The notes under the pieces were generated by a model, which made no database searches, was not told the DNA's origin, and saw nothing but the letters and a program-made list of their open reading frames with translations. A stretch of DNA of 30,582 bases, from the IMG/VR virus record IMGVR_UViG_3300034073_005379, positions 1-30,582 of that record; one strand, 5' to 3'. This document shows positions 1 through 5,917 of the stretch, piece by piece. Position numbers and translations under genes: made by a program. The DNA comes from a virus. Position 1 is the first letter of the stretch. Every line of letters begins with the position of its first letter.

Positions 1-2
1 GA

Positions 3-137
3 AACTCCAAGGTGAATTACTTTGTTTCATTTACCAGTGGAAATGGGCACCACATCCTGTATCCGTGGGAGGGGTTGAAGGAAACGGTGTTGAAGTGGTG
101 TGAGGTGGAGAAGGGAGAAGGAAAGAATGTTGAATGA
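3..137 (+). CDS. C-terminal fragment of a small unknown protein (5' end outside window)
   Basis: The frame is open from the left edge to a TGA at 135-137 and gives 44 residues ending K-N-V-E. It contains the stretch VSFTSGNGHHILYPWEG, a short beta-strand pattern rich in Gly and aromatic residues. This is compatible with the tail of one of the small SH3-like proteins seen further right, but too short to assign. The next gene starts inside it at 127, the same overlap style used across this cluster. Confidence 0.5.
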   Translation, partial: NSKVNYFVSFTSGNGHHILYPWEGLKETVLKWCEVEKGEGKNVE

Positions 138-405
138 TTGGAAACCTTTCACCGTGATTCCGGCCGGAGAGTTAAAGAATTCCAAAGGTGAAATGGAGGA
201 TTTCTATTATGTTGTTCTTCAGGTTCCGGGGTTTCAAACGTTGGAACAGCTCGAAGGAAACCTACAGGATTGTATGGAGGAATGCCATGAGTTGAATGTG
301 AGAATCAGAGCATCACTATCACAACACATCATGGATGAGAATAAGAAGCCAGGTAGGGTTACAATGGATCCTTGGGGTTCCTTGATGGGCAGGAAGGAAA
401 CATGA
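127..405 (+). CDS. Hypothetical protein, 92 aa
   Basis: I chose the ATG at 127 (MLNDWKPF) over the upstream GTG at 100 because a purine-rich GGGAGAAGGAAAG stretch lies just before it and it overlaps the preceding stop by only a few bases. The N-terminal half looks like beta strands (FYYVVLQVPGF). The second half looks helical and acidic (LEQLEGNLQDCMEECHELNVRIR). I recognise no family. It ends in an ATGA overlap with the next gene at 402, so the two are probably translationally coupled in one operon. Confidence 0.6.
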   Translation: MLNDWKPFTVIPAGELKNSKGEMEDFYYVVLQVPGFQTLEQLEGNLQDCMEECHELNVRIRASLSQHIMDENKKPGRVTMDPWGSLMGRKET

Positions 406-617
406 GTGATTCAGAACCGAGGTGTTTCTGTGGTGAAGCTGGGTATTACCATTGTTCCGAGCTTCGAGAAAAACTGAGGGAGATGAGGAGTGTTATAAAG
501 GTTATTCTTGAAGCGGATTGTTTGAAATCCCATGCCTTTGAGAGGGGTGATGATGATTGTAGTGTTTATGAGTTGTGTAAATCCGCGTTAAAGTGGCCGG
601 GAGAGGAAGATGAGTGA
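402..617 (+). CDS. Hypothetical Cys-rich small protein, 71 aa
   Basis: It starts at the ATG that overlaps the previous stop (ATGA) and has AGGAAGGA just upstream; a longer start at 372 has no such support. The N-terminus has a C-x-C-x(7)-H-C pattern (RCFCGEAGYYHCSEL) that could bind a metal, followed by a helical segment (LREKLREMRSVIKVILEADCL). Further Cys residues occur at DDDCSVYELC. No family is recognised, and the metal-binding idea is inference from Cys spacing only. Confidence 0.6.
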   Translation: MSDSEPRCFCGEAGYYHCSELREKLREMRSVIKVILEADCLKSHAFERGDDDCSVYELCKSALKWPGEEDE

Positions 618-894
618 TTCCTTGGAATTGAAGTGGGAGAGGTACCTGAAGGGCCTGAAACATGGTTGGGCCTGTGGGGTTTTGGGGGAGGATCCGGGTG
701 AGGAATACCATGGGGAGATGGAAGAATTGTGGGGTTCATTGAGCGGTGATGAACAGGATGAGTTTGATAGGAGGTGGGGAGAGGTGAGGAAGGTTTTGGA
801 TGTTCCACCTCCTGCTCCGGAAAACCTTGGTTTGGTGGATGGAGTTGCAGGTGATGGAATCCTACCGAGGAGGGTGGTGGGAGGTGGAACATGA
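610..894 (+). CDS. Hypothetical acidic protein, 94 aa
   Basis: It begins MSDSLELKWERYLKGLK, with a GGGAGAGGA ribosome-binding site just upstream, and overlaps the preceding gene by 8 nt. The first ~65 residues look helical and acidic (EEYHGEMEELWGSLSGDEQDEFDRRW is the most charged part). The tail is Pro/Gly-rich (VPPPAPENLG, RRVVGGGT). It ends in an ATGA overlap with the SLOG gene at 891. No family is recognised. Confidence 0.6.
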   Translation: MSDSLELKWERYLKGLKHGWACGVLGEDPGEEYHGEMEELWGSLSGDEQDEFDRRWGEVRKVLDVPPPAPENLGLVDGVAGDGILPRRVVGGGT

Positions 895-1259
895 GAGTTT
901 TGATTTGTGGTTCCAGAGATTGGAACAATGCTGAGTTGATCCTGGAGAGGTTGAGTTCCATTCCAAGTGGTTCAACTTTGATTCACGGTGGTTGTAGAGG
1001 TGCCGATGTATTCGGAGCTGAGATCGGAAAGGAACTAGGTTTTGATGTGATGTGTTTCCCGGCGGAGTGGAGTAAAAACGGTAGAGCCGCTGGGCCGCTT
1101 AGAAACCAGAAGATGATAGATGAGGGAAAACCTGATTTAATCCTAGCGTTCCATAATGATATTGATTCCAGCCGTGGAACAAAGGATATGCTGGGCAGAG
1201 CCAAGAAATGTGGAATTCCCCACGAAATCATAAAGGAATCGGTGGTGAATGATGAGTGA
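891..1259 (+). CDS. SLOG-fold DUF2493 family protein (YspA/cpYpsA-related)
   Basis: This 122-aa protein has the full set of motifs of the DUF2493 branch of the SLOG (SMF/DprA-LOG) Rossmann-like superfamily: GSRDW near residue 7, the nucleotide-binding loop HGGCRGAD around residue 33, FPAEWSKNGRAAGPLRN in the middle and SRGTKDM near residue 95. SLOG domains are known to bind nucleotides or nucleotide-derived ligands; the substrate of this branch is not established. Such genes are common in tailed phages. It is complete at the usual length and coupled by ATGA to the gene before it. A role in sensing or processing a nucleotide signal is inference. Confidence 0.9.
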   Translation: MRVLICGSRDWNNAELILERLSSIPSGSTLIHGGCRGADVFGAEIGKELGFDVMCFPAEWSKNGRAAGPLRNQKMIDEGKPDLILAFHNDIDSSRGTKDMLGRAKKCGIPHEIIKESVVNDE

Positions 1260-1440
1260 TGATATCCAGTTCCCCAATGAGTTTGTGGTGATTGTGGATG
1301 GGGATGGTGATGTAGTGGATTTTTGTTCACCGAATGATGATGTGATTCAATCCTTACGAAGGTTGTTGGATGGGGAGAATCCTGAGGATGTTCCTCATAC
1401 CGCCTGGGTTTGGAACGGTGTGTGGAGAAGGTGGGATTGA
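1249..1440 (+). CDS. Hypothetical acidic protein, 63 aa
   Basis: It overlaps the SLOG gene by 11 nt and starts with tandem ATGs (MMSDD). The N-terminal half resembles a beta strand and turn rich in Asp/Gly (FVVIVDGDGDVVDF), followed by a short helix (DDVIQSLRRLLDGE) and a Trp-rich end (AWVWNGVWRRWD). It is the last gene of the coupled run that opens the window. No family is recognised. Confidence 0.55.
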   Translation: MMSDDIQFPNEFVVIVDGDGDVVDFCSPNDDVIQSLRRLLDGENPEDVPHTAWVWNGVWRRWD

Positions 1441-1477
1441 GGTGGAATTTTTGTTGGGTGGAGAATAATTAGAGTTT

Positions 1478-1795
1478 ATGAAACTAACCGCAACACAACT
1501 ACGTAGGATTATCCGTGAAGAAGTCAAGAGGGTGATGAATGAGAATGTAGAACAACGTGTTGCCGAAGTCCTAGGCATTCTTGAAAGTTTTGCCGTGGAT
1601 TATGGCAACAATGGGGGAAACAATACGATATCCGAGGAGGACCTCGAGGCGGAAGGCGTCACACAGGCGGATTTAAAACTCGTGCAAGATGCATATGATC
1701 GAGGTGAGTATGATTCACAGCAATACTACATACAGCTTCAAGAAGAGCCCGATGGAAAGATTACAGTTTTCCTAGAAGATCCTTTGTCTGTTTAG
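1478..1795 (+). CDS. Leader-family protein 1, 105 aa
   Basis: It starts with the shared leader MKLTATQLRRIIREEVKRV, an amphipathic basic helix also found almost unchanged at 4075 and 4423. After the leader the sequence is unrelated to the other members: an acidic helical part (AEVLGILESFAVDY), an Asn/Gly linker (NNGGNN) and a C-terminal strand pair (YYIQLQEEPDGKITVFLED). The modular look, a constant leader on differing bodies, suggests a sorting or targeting peptide. In T4, short cleaved N-terminal peptides send internal proteins into the prohead and are cut by gp21 after [LI]-x-E; I-R-E occurs here. That link is inference. Confidence 0.7.
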   Translation: MKLTATQLRRIIREEVKRVMNENVEQRVAEVLGILESFAVDYGNNGGNNTISEEDLEAEGVTQADLKLVQDAYDRGEYDSQQYYIQLQEEPDGKITVFLEDPLSV

Positions 1796-1804
1796 TGGGA
1801 TACC

Positions 1805-1858
1805 ATGAAGATAAAGGTATCACAGTTGCGTAGGATAATCCGTGAAGTGTTGATCTGA
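1805..1858 (+). CDS. Leader-only mini-ORF, 17 aa
   Basis: Ten bases after the previous stop, an ATG opens a 17-codon frame, MKIKVSQLRRIIREVLI followed by TGA. It is nothing but the shared leader of the family (compare 1478, 4075, 4423). It is either the remnant of a family member that lost its body or a short peptide that is itself expressed. No in-frame continuation is visible after the TGA. The match over residues 6-14 (S-Q-L-R-R-I-I-R-E) is far too good for chance, but expression is unproven. Confidence 0.5.
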   Translation: MKIKVSQLRRIIREVLI

Positions 1859-1867
1859 ACCGCACAA

Positions 1868-1888
1868 AAGGTAAACGAGGGTTACCTT
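1868..1888 (+). other. Hairpin, 7-bp stem
   Basis: AAGGTAA at 1868-1874 is the perfect reverse complement of TTACCTT at 1882-1888, with a 7-nt loop. It sits in the 68-nt gap between the leader-only ORF and the first SH3-like gene. No T-run follows, so it is not a classical terminator on this strand. It could be an RNA processing or stabilising hairpin. Confidence 0.35.
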
Positions 1889-1926
1889 CCGTGTAAAACC
1901 CGGTGAGGGGATGATATTATCAAATC

Positions 1927-2151
1927 ATGTTGCCGAGTGTAGGTGATATGGTTCGAATCCATTTCGATGGGTTGGGTTCCTTCGGTGAAACCCTGGATGG
2001 AATTGTGTTGGATGTGATGTTTGTGGATCACCTGGCCAAGTTGAATCGGGATAACAACTCACGGTGGATTTCATCACGAATGTTGGTGGATGGGAGGCCG
2101 AGAGTGGTGGATCTGTATTGGGATGATGAAGTGGAAGTGTTAAATACATGA
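1927..2151 (+). CDS. SH3/KOW-like small protein, 74 aa
   Basis: First member of the coupled SH3-like run. It shows the common plan: an opening V-G-D-M-V-R strand (residues 5-10), a turn, a hydrophobic strand (GIVLDVMFV), then V-D-L-Y-W-D-D near the end. Small beta-barrel proteins of this type are frequent in large phages, usually without known function; KOW and SH3b folds elsewhere bind nucleic acid, ribosomes or peptides. A GAGGGGAT stretch lies upstream. Its stop overlaps the next start at 2148. Confidence 0.6.
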   Translation: MLPSVGDMVRIHFDGLGSFGETLDGIVLDVMFVDHLAKLNRDNNSRWISSRMLVDGRPRVVDLYWDDEVEVLNT

Positions 2152-2324
2152 GTTTCCAGGTAAAAGATCTGGTGTTTGTGAAGGATTCACGAACCTTGTA
2201 TCAAGTTCCACTGATCATTGTTGATATTCAAAGTTTTCAAGGTGGTTTCGATGATTACATCCTACTGGATCCAAGCACCGGAAATCGTTATGCATATCAA
2301 AAACATGATTTGGTGAGACGATGA
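2148..2324 (+). CDS. SH3/KOW-like small protein, 58 aa
   Basis: It fills the space between two coupled neighbours exactly, with an ATGA overlap at both ends. The protein begins MSFQVKDLVFVKDSRTLYQV and ends YAYQKHDLVRR. The V-K-D-L-V-F-V opening, the central strand PLIIVDI and the terminal H-D-L-V match the pattern of the neighbouring family. Expression as part of the same polycistronic message is very likely from the spacing. Confidence 0.6.
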   Translation: MSFQVKDLVFVKDSRTLYQVPLIIVDIQSFQGGFDDYILLDPSTGNRYAYQKHDLVRR

Positions 2325-2536
2325 AACTGAAACCTGGGGTGCTTCTCAAATCATCCTATAAAACTCCACTGTACCTCCATCCTGAATCCGGAAACTCCGA
2401 GTGGAATACAGTAATAAACCCCGGAGATATTCTGATGTGTATAACTCCACCAGTGAATCGTTACGGTGGATTTTTCAAGGTTTTAACCAACAAGGGTGAT
2501 GTTGGCTGGATTGGTACCGCGGAGGAAATTGTGTGA
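2321..2536 (+). CDS. SH3-like small protein with GWI motif, 71 aa
   Basis: It begins MKLKPGVLLKSSYKTPLYL, has INPGDILMCI in the middle and ends with NKGDVGWIGTAEEIV. The G-x-x-G-W-I signature close to the C-terminus is typical of bacterial SH3-type barrels and recurs in the genes at 2533, 3609 and 25009, which form a visible subfamily. It starts by ATGA overlap with the previous gene and ends by GTGA overlap with the next. Confidence 0.65.
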   Translation: MKLKPGVLLKSSYKTPLYLHPESGNSEWNTVINPGDILMCITPPVNRYGGFFKVLTNKGDVGWIGTAEEIV

Positions 2537-2778
2537 AGGTTGGAGATATGGTGAGGATGAGAAAAATCCATCCGGATATACAGTTTCAACCCCTACGTGA
2601 TTCAGGAGCATATCGATTCGGTACCAAGGATTGTGGAGAGATAAATGTTGGTGAGTTTGGTTTGGTTCTGGAGGTGTATCGAGATGAACAGAGGGGAACG
2701 ATTGGAACCGTGAAGATAATCACACAGAAGGGCTCATCCGGATGGATCGCAACCGATTACGTTGAGGTGATGGAGTGA
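2533..2778 (+). CDS. SH3/KOW-like small protein, GTG start, 81 aa
   Basis: The GTG start at 2533 is supported by a perfect GGAGG at 2521-2525, seven bases upstream and inside the end of the previous gene. The opening VGDMVRMRKI is followed by the strand GLVLEVY, and then the GWI-type ending QKGSSGWIATDYVEV. It is a clear paralogue of its neighbours. It ends in a GTGA overlap with the next gene. Confidence 0.7.
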   Translation: MKVGDMVRMRKIHPDIQFQPLRDSGAYRFGTKDCGEINVGEFGLVLEVYRDEQRGTIGTVKIITQKGSSGWIATDYVEVME

Positions 2779-2963
2779 AACCGGGAAGCCTGGTTGTAGT
2801 TCATAAGTTTGAGGATGAATACCTGAGGGGAATTTACCTTGGAGCAACACGGAGGTTTGATGGTGAAGCTCGTGGTTGCCTGGGGAGGTTCCTGGCCTTT
2901 GGAGGGGAAATTGTGGATGTTGATTTAAGGGATCAACTTGTGTACAATTTTACTGTTATGTAG
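2775..2963 (+). CDS. SH3-like small protein, GTG start, 62 aa
   Basis: The GTG start overlaps the previous stop and is preceded by GAGGTGATGGA. The protein opens KPGSLVVVHKF and continues with YLRGIYLGATRRF, then FGGEIVDVDLRDQL. The K-P-G-[SD]-L-[VI] opening is the same as in the gene at 6108, which places it in the SH3-like set. A 12-nt gap follows, with its own AGGAGA for the next gene. Confidence 0.6.
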   Translation: MKPGSLVVVHKFEDEYLRGIYLGATRRFDGEARGCLGRFLAFGGEIVDVDLRDQLVYNFTVM

Positions 2964-2975
2964 GAGAATTGATCG

Positions 2976-3134
2976 ATGGATTACGATTACAACACCCTTT
3001 ATCGAAAGCTGAAGGATTCCACCCTATCACCCCAACTCACGGATGAGATCATCAAGGTGATCCAGGTACTACTCGATGAGAACCGCAGGCTATCCAAACA
3101 GATCAACTCATCCGGGAAATACGTATCGTACTGA
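2976..3134 (+). CDS. Hypothetical helical protein, 52 aa
   Basis: A clean ribosome-binding site (AGGAGA, ending about 9 nt before the ATG) precedes MDYDYNTLYRKLKDSTLS. The middle, LTDEIIKVIQVLLDENRRLS, is a strong amphipathic helix and possible coiled coil. It is unlike the beta-rich neighbours and may be a partner or adaptor for one of them, but nothing shows that directly. Family unknown. Confidence 0.55.
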   Translation: MDYDYNTLYRKLKDSTLSPQLTDEIIKVIQVLLDENRRLSKQINSSGKYVSY

Positions 3135-3141
3135 AGCCCCT

Positions 3142-3372
3142 GTGAAACGCATCAAGCTACACTACCCCAAAGGGAATGATTGGATTGATAATCCTCTATC
3201 TCCAGGGGATCTTCTAAAATACCGCCTAGTTACCGGTGTTTATTATTCAGGTATTTTTCTAGGCCTAACCCCTGTTTCACAGTACCAGGTAATGAGGTTG
3301 GATGTGCTGGTGAACGGAACGAAACAGAGCATCAACACCAACACGATAATCGATCTGGAGGTGCTACAGTGA
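3142..3372 (+). CDS. SH3-like small protein, 76 aa
   Basis: I place the start at GTG 3142 (first residues MKRIKLHYPKG), just after the preceding stop. A longer frame from ATG 3076 would run over the well-supported helical gene at 2976 and adds a Pro/Arg/Thr-rich stretch that does not look like real protein. The body has LSPGDLLKYRLV, a short strand YYSGIFLGL and a C-terminal beta part ending IDLEVLQ. The P-G-D-L-L opening fits the family. No good Shine-Dalgarno is visible for 3142, so the exact start is uncertain. Confidence 0.55.
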   Translation: MKRIKLHYPKGNDWIDNPLSPGDLLKYRLVTGVYYSGIFLGLTPVSQYQVMRLDVLVNGTKQSINTNTIIDLEVLQ

Positions 3373-3563
3373 TCGGTGATGTTCGGGTTGGTGATTTCTT
3401 CTGTGAGAAGGTGAAGAGTACCTTCGGTAAGAAGACCGGAGTGGTTCTGGAGGTTGAACGGGATCCTGAGGGTGATGGTGTGGTAAAGTTGTTGATGAAT
3501 GATGGCAGGACCGAGGGGTGGAGCTACCGTGGATTTCTAAATTTCTACAGGGTTTATAGGTGA
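3369..3563 (+). CDS. SH3/KOW-like small protein, GTG start, 64 aa
   Basis: GGAGGT at 3357-3362 precedes the GTG start by six bases, and the start overlaps the previous stop (GTGA). The protein shows the family plan very clearly: VRVGDFF, then KKTGVVLEVERDPEGDGVVKLL, then MNDGRTEGWS and a final aromatic strand (FLNFYRVYR). The V-G-D ... G-V-V-L-E-V ... D-G-R pattern is KOW/SH3-like. It is the last gene before a visible change in base usage and a possible promoter. Confidence 0.7.
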   Translation: MIGDVRVGDFFCEKVKSTFGKKTGVVLEVERDPEGDGVVKLLMNDGRTEGWSYRGFLNFYRVYR

Positions 3564-3607
3564 ATCGTGAGGATGAAAACCCCGAGCATCACGTGTTAGG
3601 ATGTTGA
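3560..3607 (+). CDS. Possible 15-aa micro-ORF
   Basis: A GTG at 3560 overlaps the previous stop in the same GTGA manner used throughout this cluster. It opens MNREDENPEHHVLGC and stops one base before the next gene's ATG. The exact fit between neighbours is suggestive, but at 15 codons chance is a fair explanation. Confidence 0.2.
   Translation: MNREDENPEHHVLGC
3594..3602 (+). promoter_or_regulatory. Possible extended -10 promoter element
   Basis: TGTTAGGAT matches an extended -10 (TG-n-TAnnAT) and ends six bases before the ATG at 3609. The same nonamer occurs at 13814-13822 ahead of the TilS-like gene. No convincing -35 is visible. The AGGA inside it could instead serve as ribosome-binding site. 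Confidence 0.35.
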
Positions 3608-3608
3608 C

Positions 3609-3812
3609 ATGGAGACCGGTTCTCTCGCTAAGGTCATTTTCGACACCGCTTTCTACAAGCACAGCGAAATGGAGGACCACGAGCAACACTTCGTACTAAA
3701 TCCTGGTGAGCTGGTGGTTTACCTCGGTGAGAAGAACTACGATGACTACATCAAGTGCATGGCCCGTGGTGTGGTTGGGTGGATCGGGGTGGGAGCCTAT
3801 AAATGGCTGTGA
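3609..3812 (+). CDS. SH3-like small protein with GWI motif, 67 aa
   Basis: The opening METGSLAKVIFDTAFY, the central LNPGELVVYLGEK and the ending ARGVVGWIGVGAYKW match the subfamily at 2321 (INPGDILMCI and GDVGWIG in the same order). The codons are noticeably richer in C than in the SH3-like genes before it, although the protein is clearly a paralogue. The next gene overlaps its end by 10 nt. Confidence 0.65.
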   Translation: METGSLAKVIFDTAFYKHSEMEDHEQHFVLNPGELVVYLGEKNYDDYIKCMARGVVGWIGVGAYKWL

Positions 3813-4024
3813 CTATTGATGTCGGTGACATGGTCTCCTACAATCCTTCTGGTTCCTTGAGATTCAGGATTCCTGGAGATGACGACGGATTTCACATCGG
3901 AATCGTGGTGGCGAAGAAGAAGCACGAGGACGACCGAAAGATCAATTATGAGATACTATGGGATGATTGCCACACCATCTACGGTTACTATCGAGAGGAA
4001 CTAAAGGTGGTGAGCAAGAGGTGA
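3803..4024 (+). CDS. SH3/KOW-like small protein, 73 aa
   Basis: A GGGAG lies seven bases before the ATG at 3803, inside the end of the preceding gene. The protein runs IDVGDMVSYNPSG, then FHIGIVVAKKKHEDD, then YEILWDDCHTIYGYYREEL. The V-G-D-M-V ... G-I-V-V ... I-L-W-D-D order is the family signature. It is the last SH3-like gene before two leader-family genes. Confidence 0.65.
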   Translation: MAVTIDVGDMVSYNPSGSLRFRIPGDDDGFHIGIVVAKKKHEDDRKINYEILWDDCHTIYGYYREELKVVSKR

Positions 4025-4074
4025 TTTCTCGGTTGATGGATATAGTTATCTGCAAACCGGGGAAAGGTTACGAT

Positions 4075-4395
4075 ATGAAGTTGACAGCATCACAGTTGCG
4101 CAGGATCATCAAGGAAGAAGTGAGCAGGGTCCTGAGTGAATCACGAACCCTCGAAGATATTCAAAGCGAAATAGAGATGGCTAATCAGCAGCTATCAGAT
4201 GTCACCACGGCCGCCATAAAGCATATAAACAGCAGAGACCTTGTAAATGCGAAGATCGCCGGCGAGCAGATAAAGGAATTGAGGGCAAAGATTGAACGTC
4301 TTATAGGTGAACTTATAGTGGCTTCAGGAGAAACCCCTGAGTCTTTCGCCGACAAAGCACTTGATGCCTATGGTTTTCCTCCAAAAAAGAGATGA
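4075..4395 (+). CDS. Leader-family protein 2, 106 aa
   Basis: I start it at ATG 4075, which has GGGGAAAGG upstream and yields the leader MKLTASQLRRIIKEEVSRV; a longer frame from 3967 would only read through the previous gene out of frame. After the leader the body is almost wholly helical and looks like a coiled coil (residues ~25-80, with IEMANQQLSDVTTAAIKH and IKELRAKIERLIGEL). Leu-Ser-Glu follows the leader, a possible [LI]-x-E cleavage site as used by T4 gp21 protease. Family otherwise unknown. Confidence 0.7.
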   Translation: MKLTASQLRRIIKEEVSRVLSESRTLEDIQSEIEMANQQLSDVTTAAIKHINSRDLVNAKIAGEQIKELRAKIERLIGELIVASGETPESFADKALDAYGFPPKKR

Positions 4396-4422
4396 AGCAG
4401 TCAGAAGCGACAGGAGACGCAA

Positions 4423-4944
4423 ATGAAATTGACAGTCACACAGTTACGCAGGATCATCAAGGAAGAGTTAGAAAGTGTTTTGCATGAAGTTGGTGTCACA
4501 GGCGAAGAATTCATGGGAATCCTTGATGAGCCAACGATTGGTGACCTGCCTGTCATCGAGTCTTTCTCAAGAAGAAGGCTCAATGAAATGACTTACGAAG
4601 AATTCCGATTGATCGACGCCCTCGCAGGTTTGGCCGTCTCGGCTGGCGTTGCAGGACTTGTCTCTGTTAAGATATTGGGAAGCAAAGTCTACAATAAAAT
4701 ATTGGATCGTCGTGAACAAAATGCTGCTAAGGGCCGACAAAAAGCGATCGATGACGCCATGGCTCCTCTCGTGAATGATGAAAAACTTGCAGGAATGCTC
4801 GAACAACTTGCACAACTGAAAAAGACTGGTACCTCCACCGAAGTACGAACCATGAGCAAGTGGATAACCGACTACATCAAGGAAAACATGTCACCCACTG
4901 GCGCAGATCCCATGGATGTCCGCAAAGCACTCACAAGAAGATAA
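4423..4944 (+). CDS. Leader-family protein 3 with hydrophobic segment, 173 aa
   Basis: AGGAG lies upstream of MKLTVTQLRRIIKEELESV, the third nearly identical leader, which ends in V-L-H-E. The body has a variable region, then a Gly/Ala/Val-rich hydrophobic helix around residues 65-85 (IDALAGLAVSAGVAGLVSV) that could span a membrane. A charged helical segment (DRREQNAAKGRQKAIDD) and a helical C-terminus follow. If the leader targets proteins to the phage head, a hydrophobic helix would suit a protein delivered into the host membrane; that is speculation. Confidence 0.7.
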   Translation: MKLTVTQLRRIIKEELESVLHEVGVTGEEFMGILDEPTIGDLPVIESFSRRRLNEMTYEEFRLIDALAGLAVSAGVAGLVSVKILGSKVYNKILDRREQNAAKGRQKAIDDAMAPLVNDEKLAGMLEQLAQLKKTGTSTEVRTMSKWITDYIKENMSPTGADPMDVRKALTRR

Positions 4945-4951
4945 AACAAAA

Positions 4952-5158
4952 ATGAATCCAGGCGACCTCGTCGCGAAGATTGACTGGGACGGCCAGCTGA
5001 ACACCCGGTTGCTGGGGATCCTCTTGGAGGTAAAGATCGACAAGAAATTGTTGAAGAGTCCCTACGGTGTTCCTTGGATCTACCGTGTGGCCTGGAATGA
5101 TGGGATCACCAAGGAACATGATATGGGAACCTTGCGACGGGTGTCGTTGAAACCATGA
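4952..5158 (+). CDS. SH3/KOW-like small protein, 68 aa
   Basis: I start it at ATG 4952 (MNPGDLVAKIDWDG), eight bases after the previous stop; a longer frame from 4916 would overlap the leader protein without support. It shows N-P-G-D-L-V, then LLGILLEVKID, then YRVAWNDGITKEHDMGTLRRV. The A-W-N-D-G turn equals the W-D-D/N-D-G turn of its paralogues. The stop overlaps the next ATG (ATGA). Confidence 0.65.
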   Translation: MNPGDLVAKIDWDGQLNTRLLGILLEVKIDKKLLKSPYGVPWIYRVAWNDGITKEHDMGTLRRVSLKP

Positions 5159-5397
5159 AGACACCTAAGATAGGTTCATTGGTGGTCCTTCACCGTCATC
5201 CCTCACATCGTTCACCCGCTGGGAACGAGATGTCCAAAGGGTACGATACGATTCCAAACGAATGTGGTTATCACAAGGCCATGTGGGTCATGCCCGGACT
5301 GGGAATCGTGGTGGATCGCCGTGAGAAATACAATCGAATCTTCATTCACGAACGATATGTCTGGTTCGAAGACTACCAACTTGACCTGATCTTGTGA
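5155..5397 (+). CDS. SH3-like small protein, 80 aa
   Basis: It starts by ATGA overlap and opens KTPKIGSLVVLHRHPSH. The middle has Met/Trp and Gly (KAMWVMPGLGIVVDRREKY) and it ends VWFEDYQLDLIL. I-G-S-L-V-V-L and G-L-G-I-V-V are the two strands that mark the family; the insert between them is longer and His-rich (HRHPSHRS). A 32-nt gap follows, with a possible -10 box. Confidence 0.6.
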   Translation: MKTPKIGSLVVLHRHPSHRSPAGNEMSKGYDTIPNECGYHKAMWVMPGLGIVVDRREKYNRIFIHERYVWFEDYQLDLIL

Positions 5398-5417
5398 AAT
5401 CTTTCCCACAGCCTTGA

Positions 5418-5423
5418 TACAAT
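5418..5423 (+). promoter_or_regulatory. Possible -10 box (TACAAT)
   Basis: TACAAT ends six bases before the ATG at 5430, in the first real gap of this gene run. The distance would place the transcript start at or next to the start codon. It is one mismatch from the exact TATAAT boxes at 6928, 8109 and 21680. Confidence 0.35.
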
Positions 5424-5429
5424 AGAGCC

Positions 5430-5675
5430 ATGGACCTTCTCACAACCATCGAAGACCCAACCGATCTCAAGACAGGTTACGCCATGAACCTCGGTTCCAT
5501 CGTGTCCCACAGATATGATCCAGGATCACACGGATTGGTGGTAGAAGTGTTCACAAAAAATGCCGTGAAGGTTTTATGGTCCAAATACTCAAGAAAAAAT
5601 GTGGTGTTCCACAAGAGGCACAGCGAGGTGCTTCAGGCCGTGGTGAAATCGATCTCAGTTGATCTTGAGGTGTGA
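5430..5675 (+). CDS. SH3-like small protein, 81 aa
   Basis: The frame starts at ATG 5430 (MDLLTTIEDPTDLK); an internal ATG at 5484 would give MNLGSIVSHRYDPG, which lines up better with the family's opening N-[LP]-G-[SD]-[IL]-V. Both starts are possible. The body continues HGLVVEVFTKNAVKVLWSK and ends in a helix. G-L-V-V-E-V and V-L-W are the usual strands. It ends by GTGA overlap with the next gene. Confidence 0.6.
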   Translation: MDLLTTIEDPTDLKTGYAMNLGSIVSHRYDPGSHGLVVEVFTKNAVKVLWSKYSRKNVVFHKRHSEVLQAVVKSISVDLEV

Positions 5676-5917
5676 AGGTGACACCGAACATCGGAGACCT
5701 GATCCGCACGAAGGACCTATGGATCGACGGTAAATATGAAACCATCGGGATCTTCATGGGTTTCGATGAGAGTCTCAGCCACGGGAAGATCACCTACAAG
5801 AAGATGAACATCCTCCTGGATTTCGGTCTCACGTTTGCATTCGTGAATTCCGAAGAGGAACAACGGTGCATCGAGGTGCTGTGTCAAGCTGTGACAGGAG
5901 GGAGTGACGAGCTGTGA
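5672..5917 (+). CDS. SH3-like small protein, GTG start, 81 aa
   Basis: The GTG at 5672 overlaps the previous stop and gives MKVTPNIGDLIRTKDLW. Strands follow at YETIGIFMGFDE and at KMNILLDFGLTFAFV. I-G-D-L-I-R and I-G-I-F-M-G are in the right order and spacing for the family. The C-terminus adds a Cys-containing helix (EEQRCIEVLCQAV) that its paralogues lack. Confidence 0.6.
   Translation: MKVTPNIGDLIRTKDLWIDGKYETIGIFMGFDESLSHGKITYKKMNILLDFGLTFAFVNSEEEQRCIEVLCQAVTGGSDEL

Noticed and set aside
566-961. Minus-strand open frames opposite the first gene cluster
   Set aside because: Pro/His/Ser-rich low-complexity products of the purine-rich plus strand, with no ribosome-binding sites; antisense shadows.
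1868-1888. Rho-independent terminator
   Set aside because: The 7-bp stem is weak in G-C and no T-run follows on either strand.
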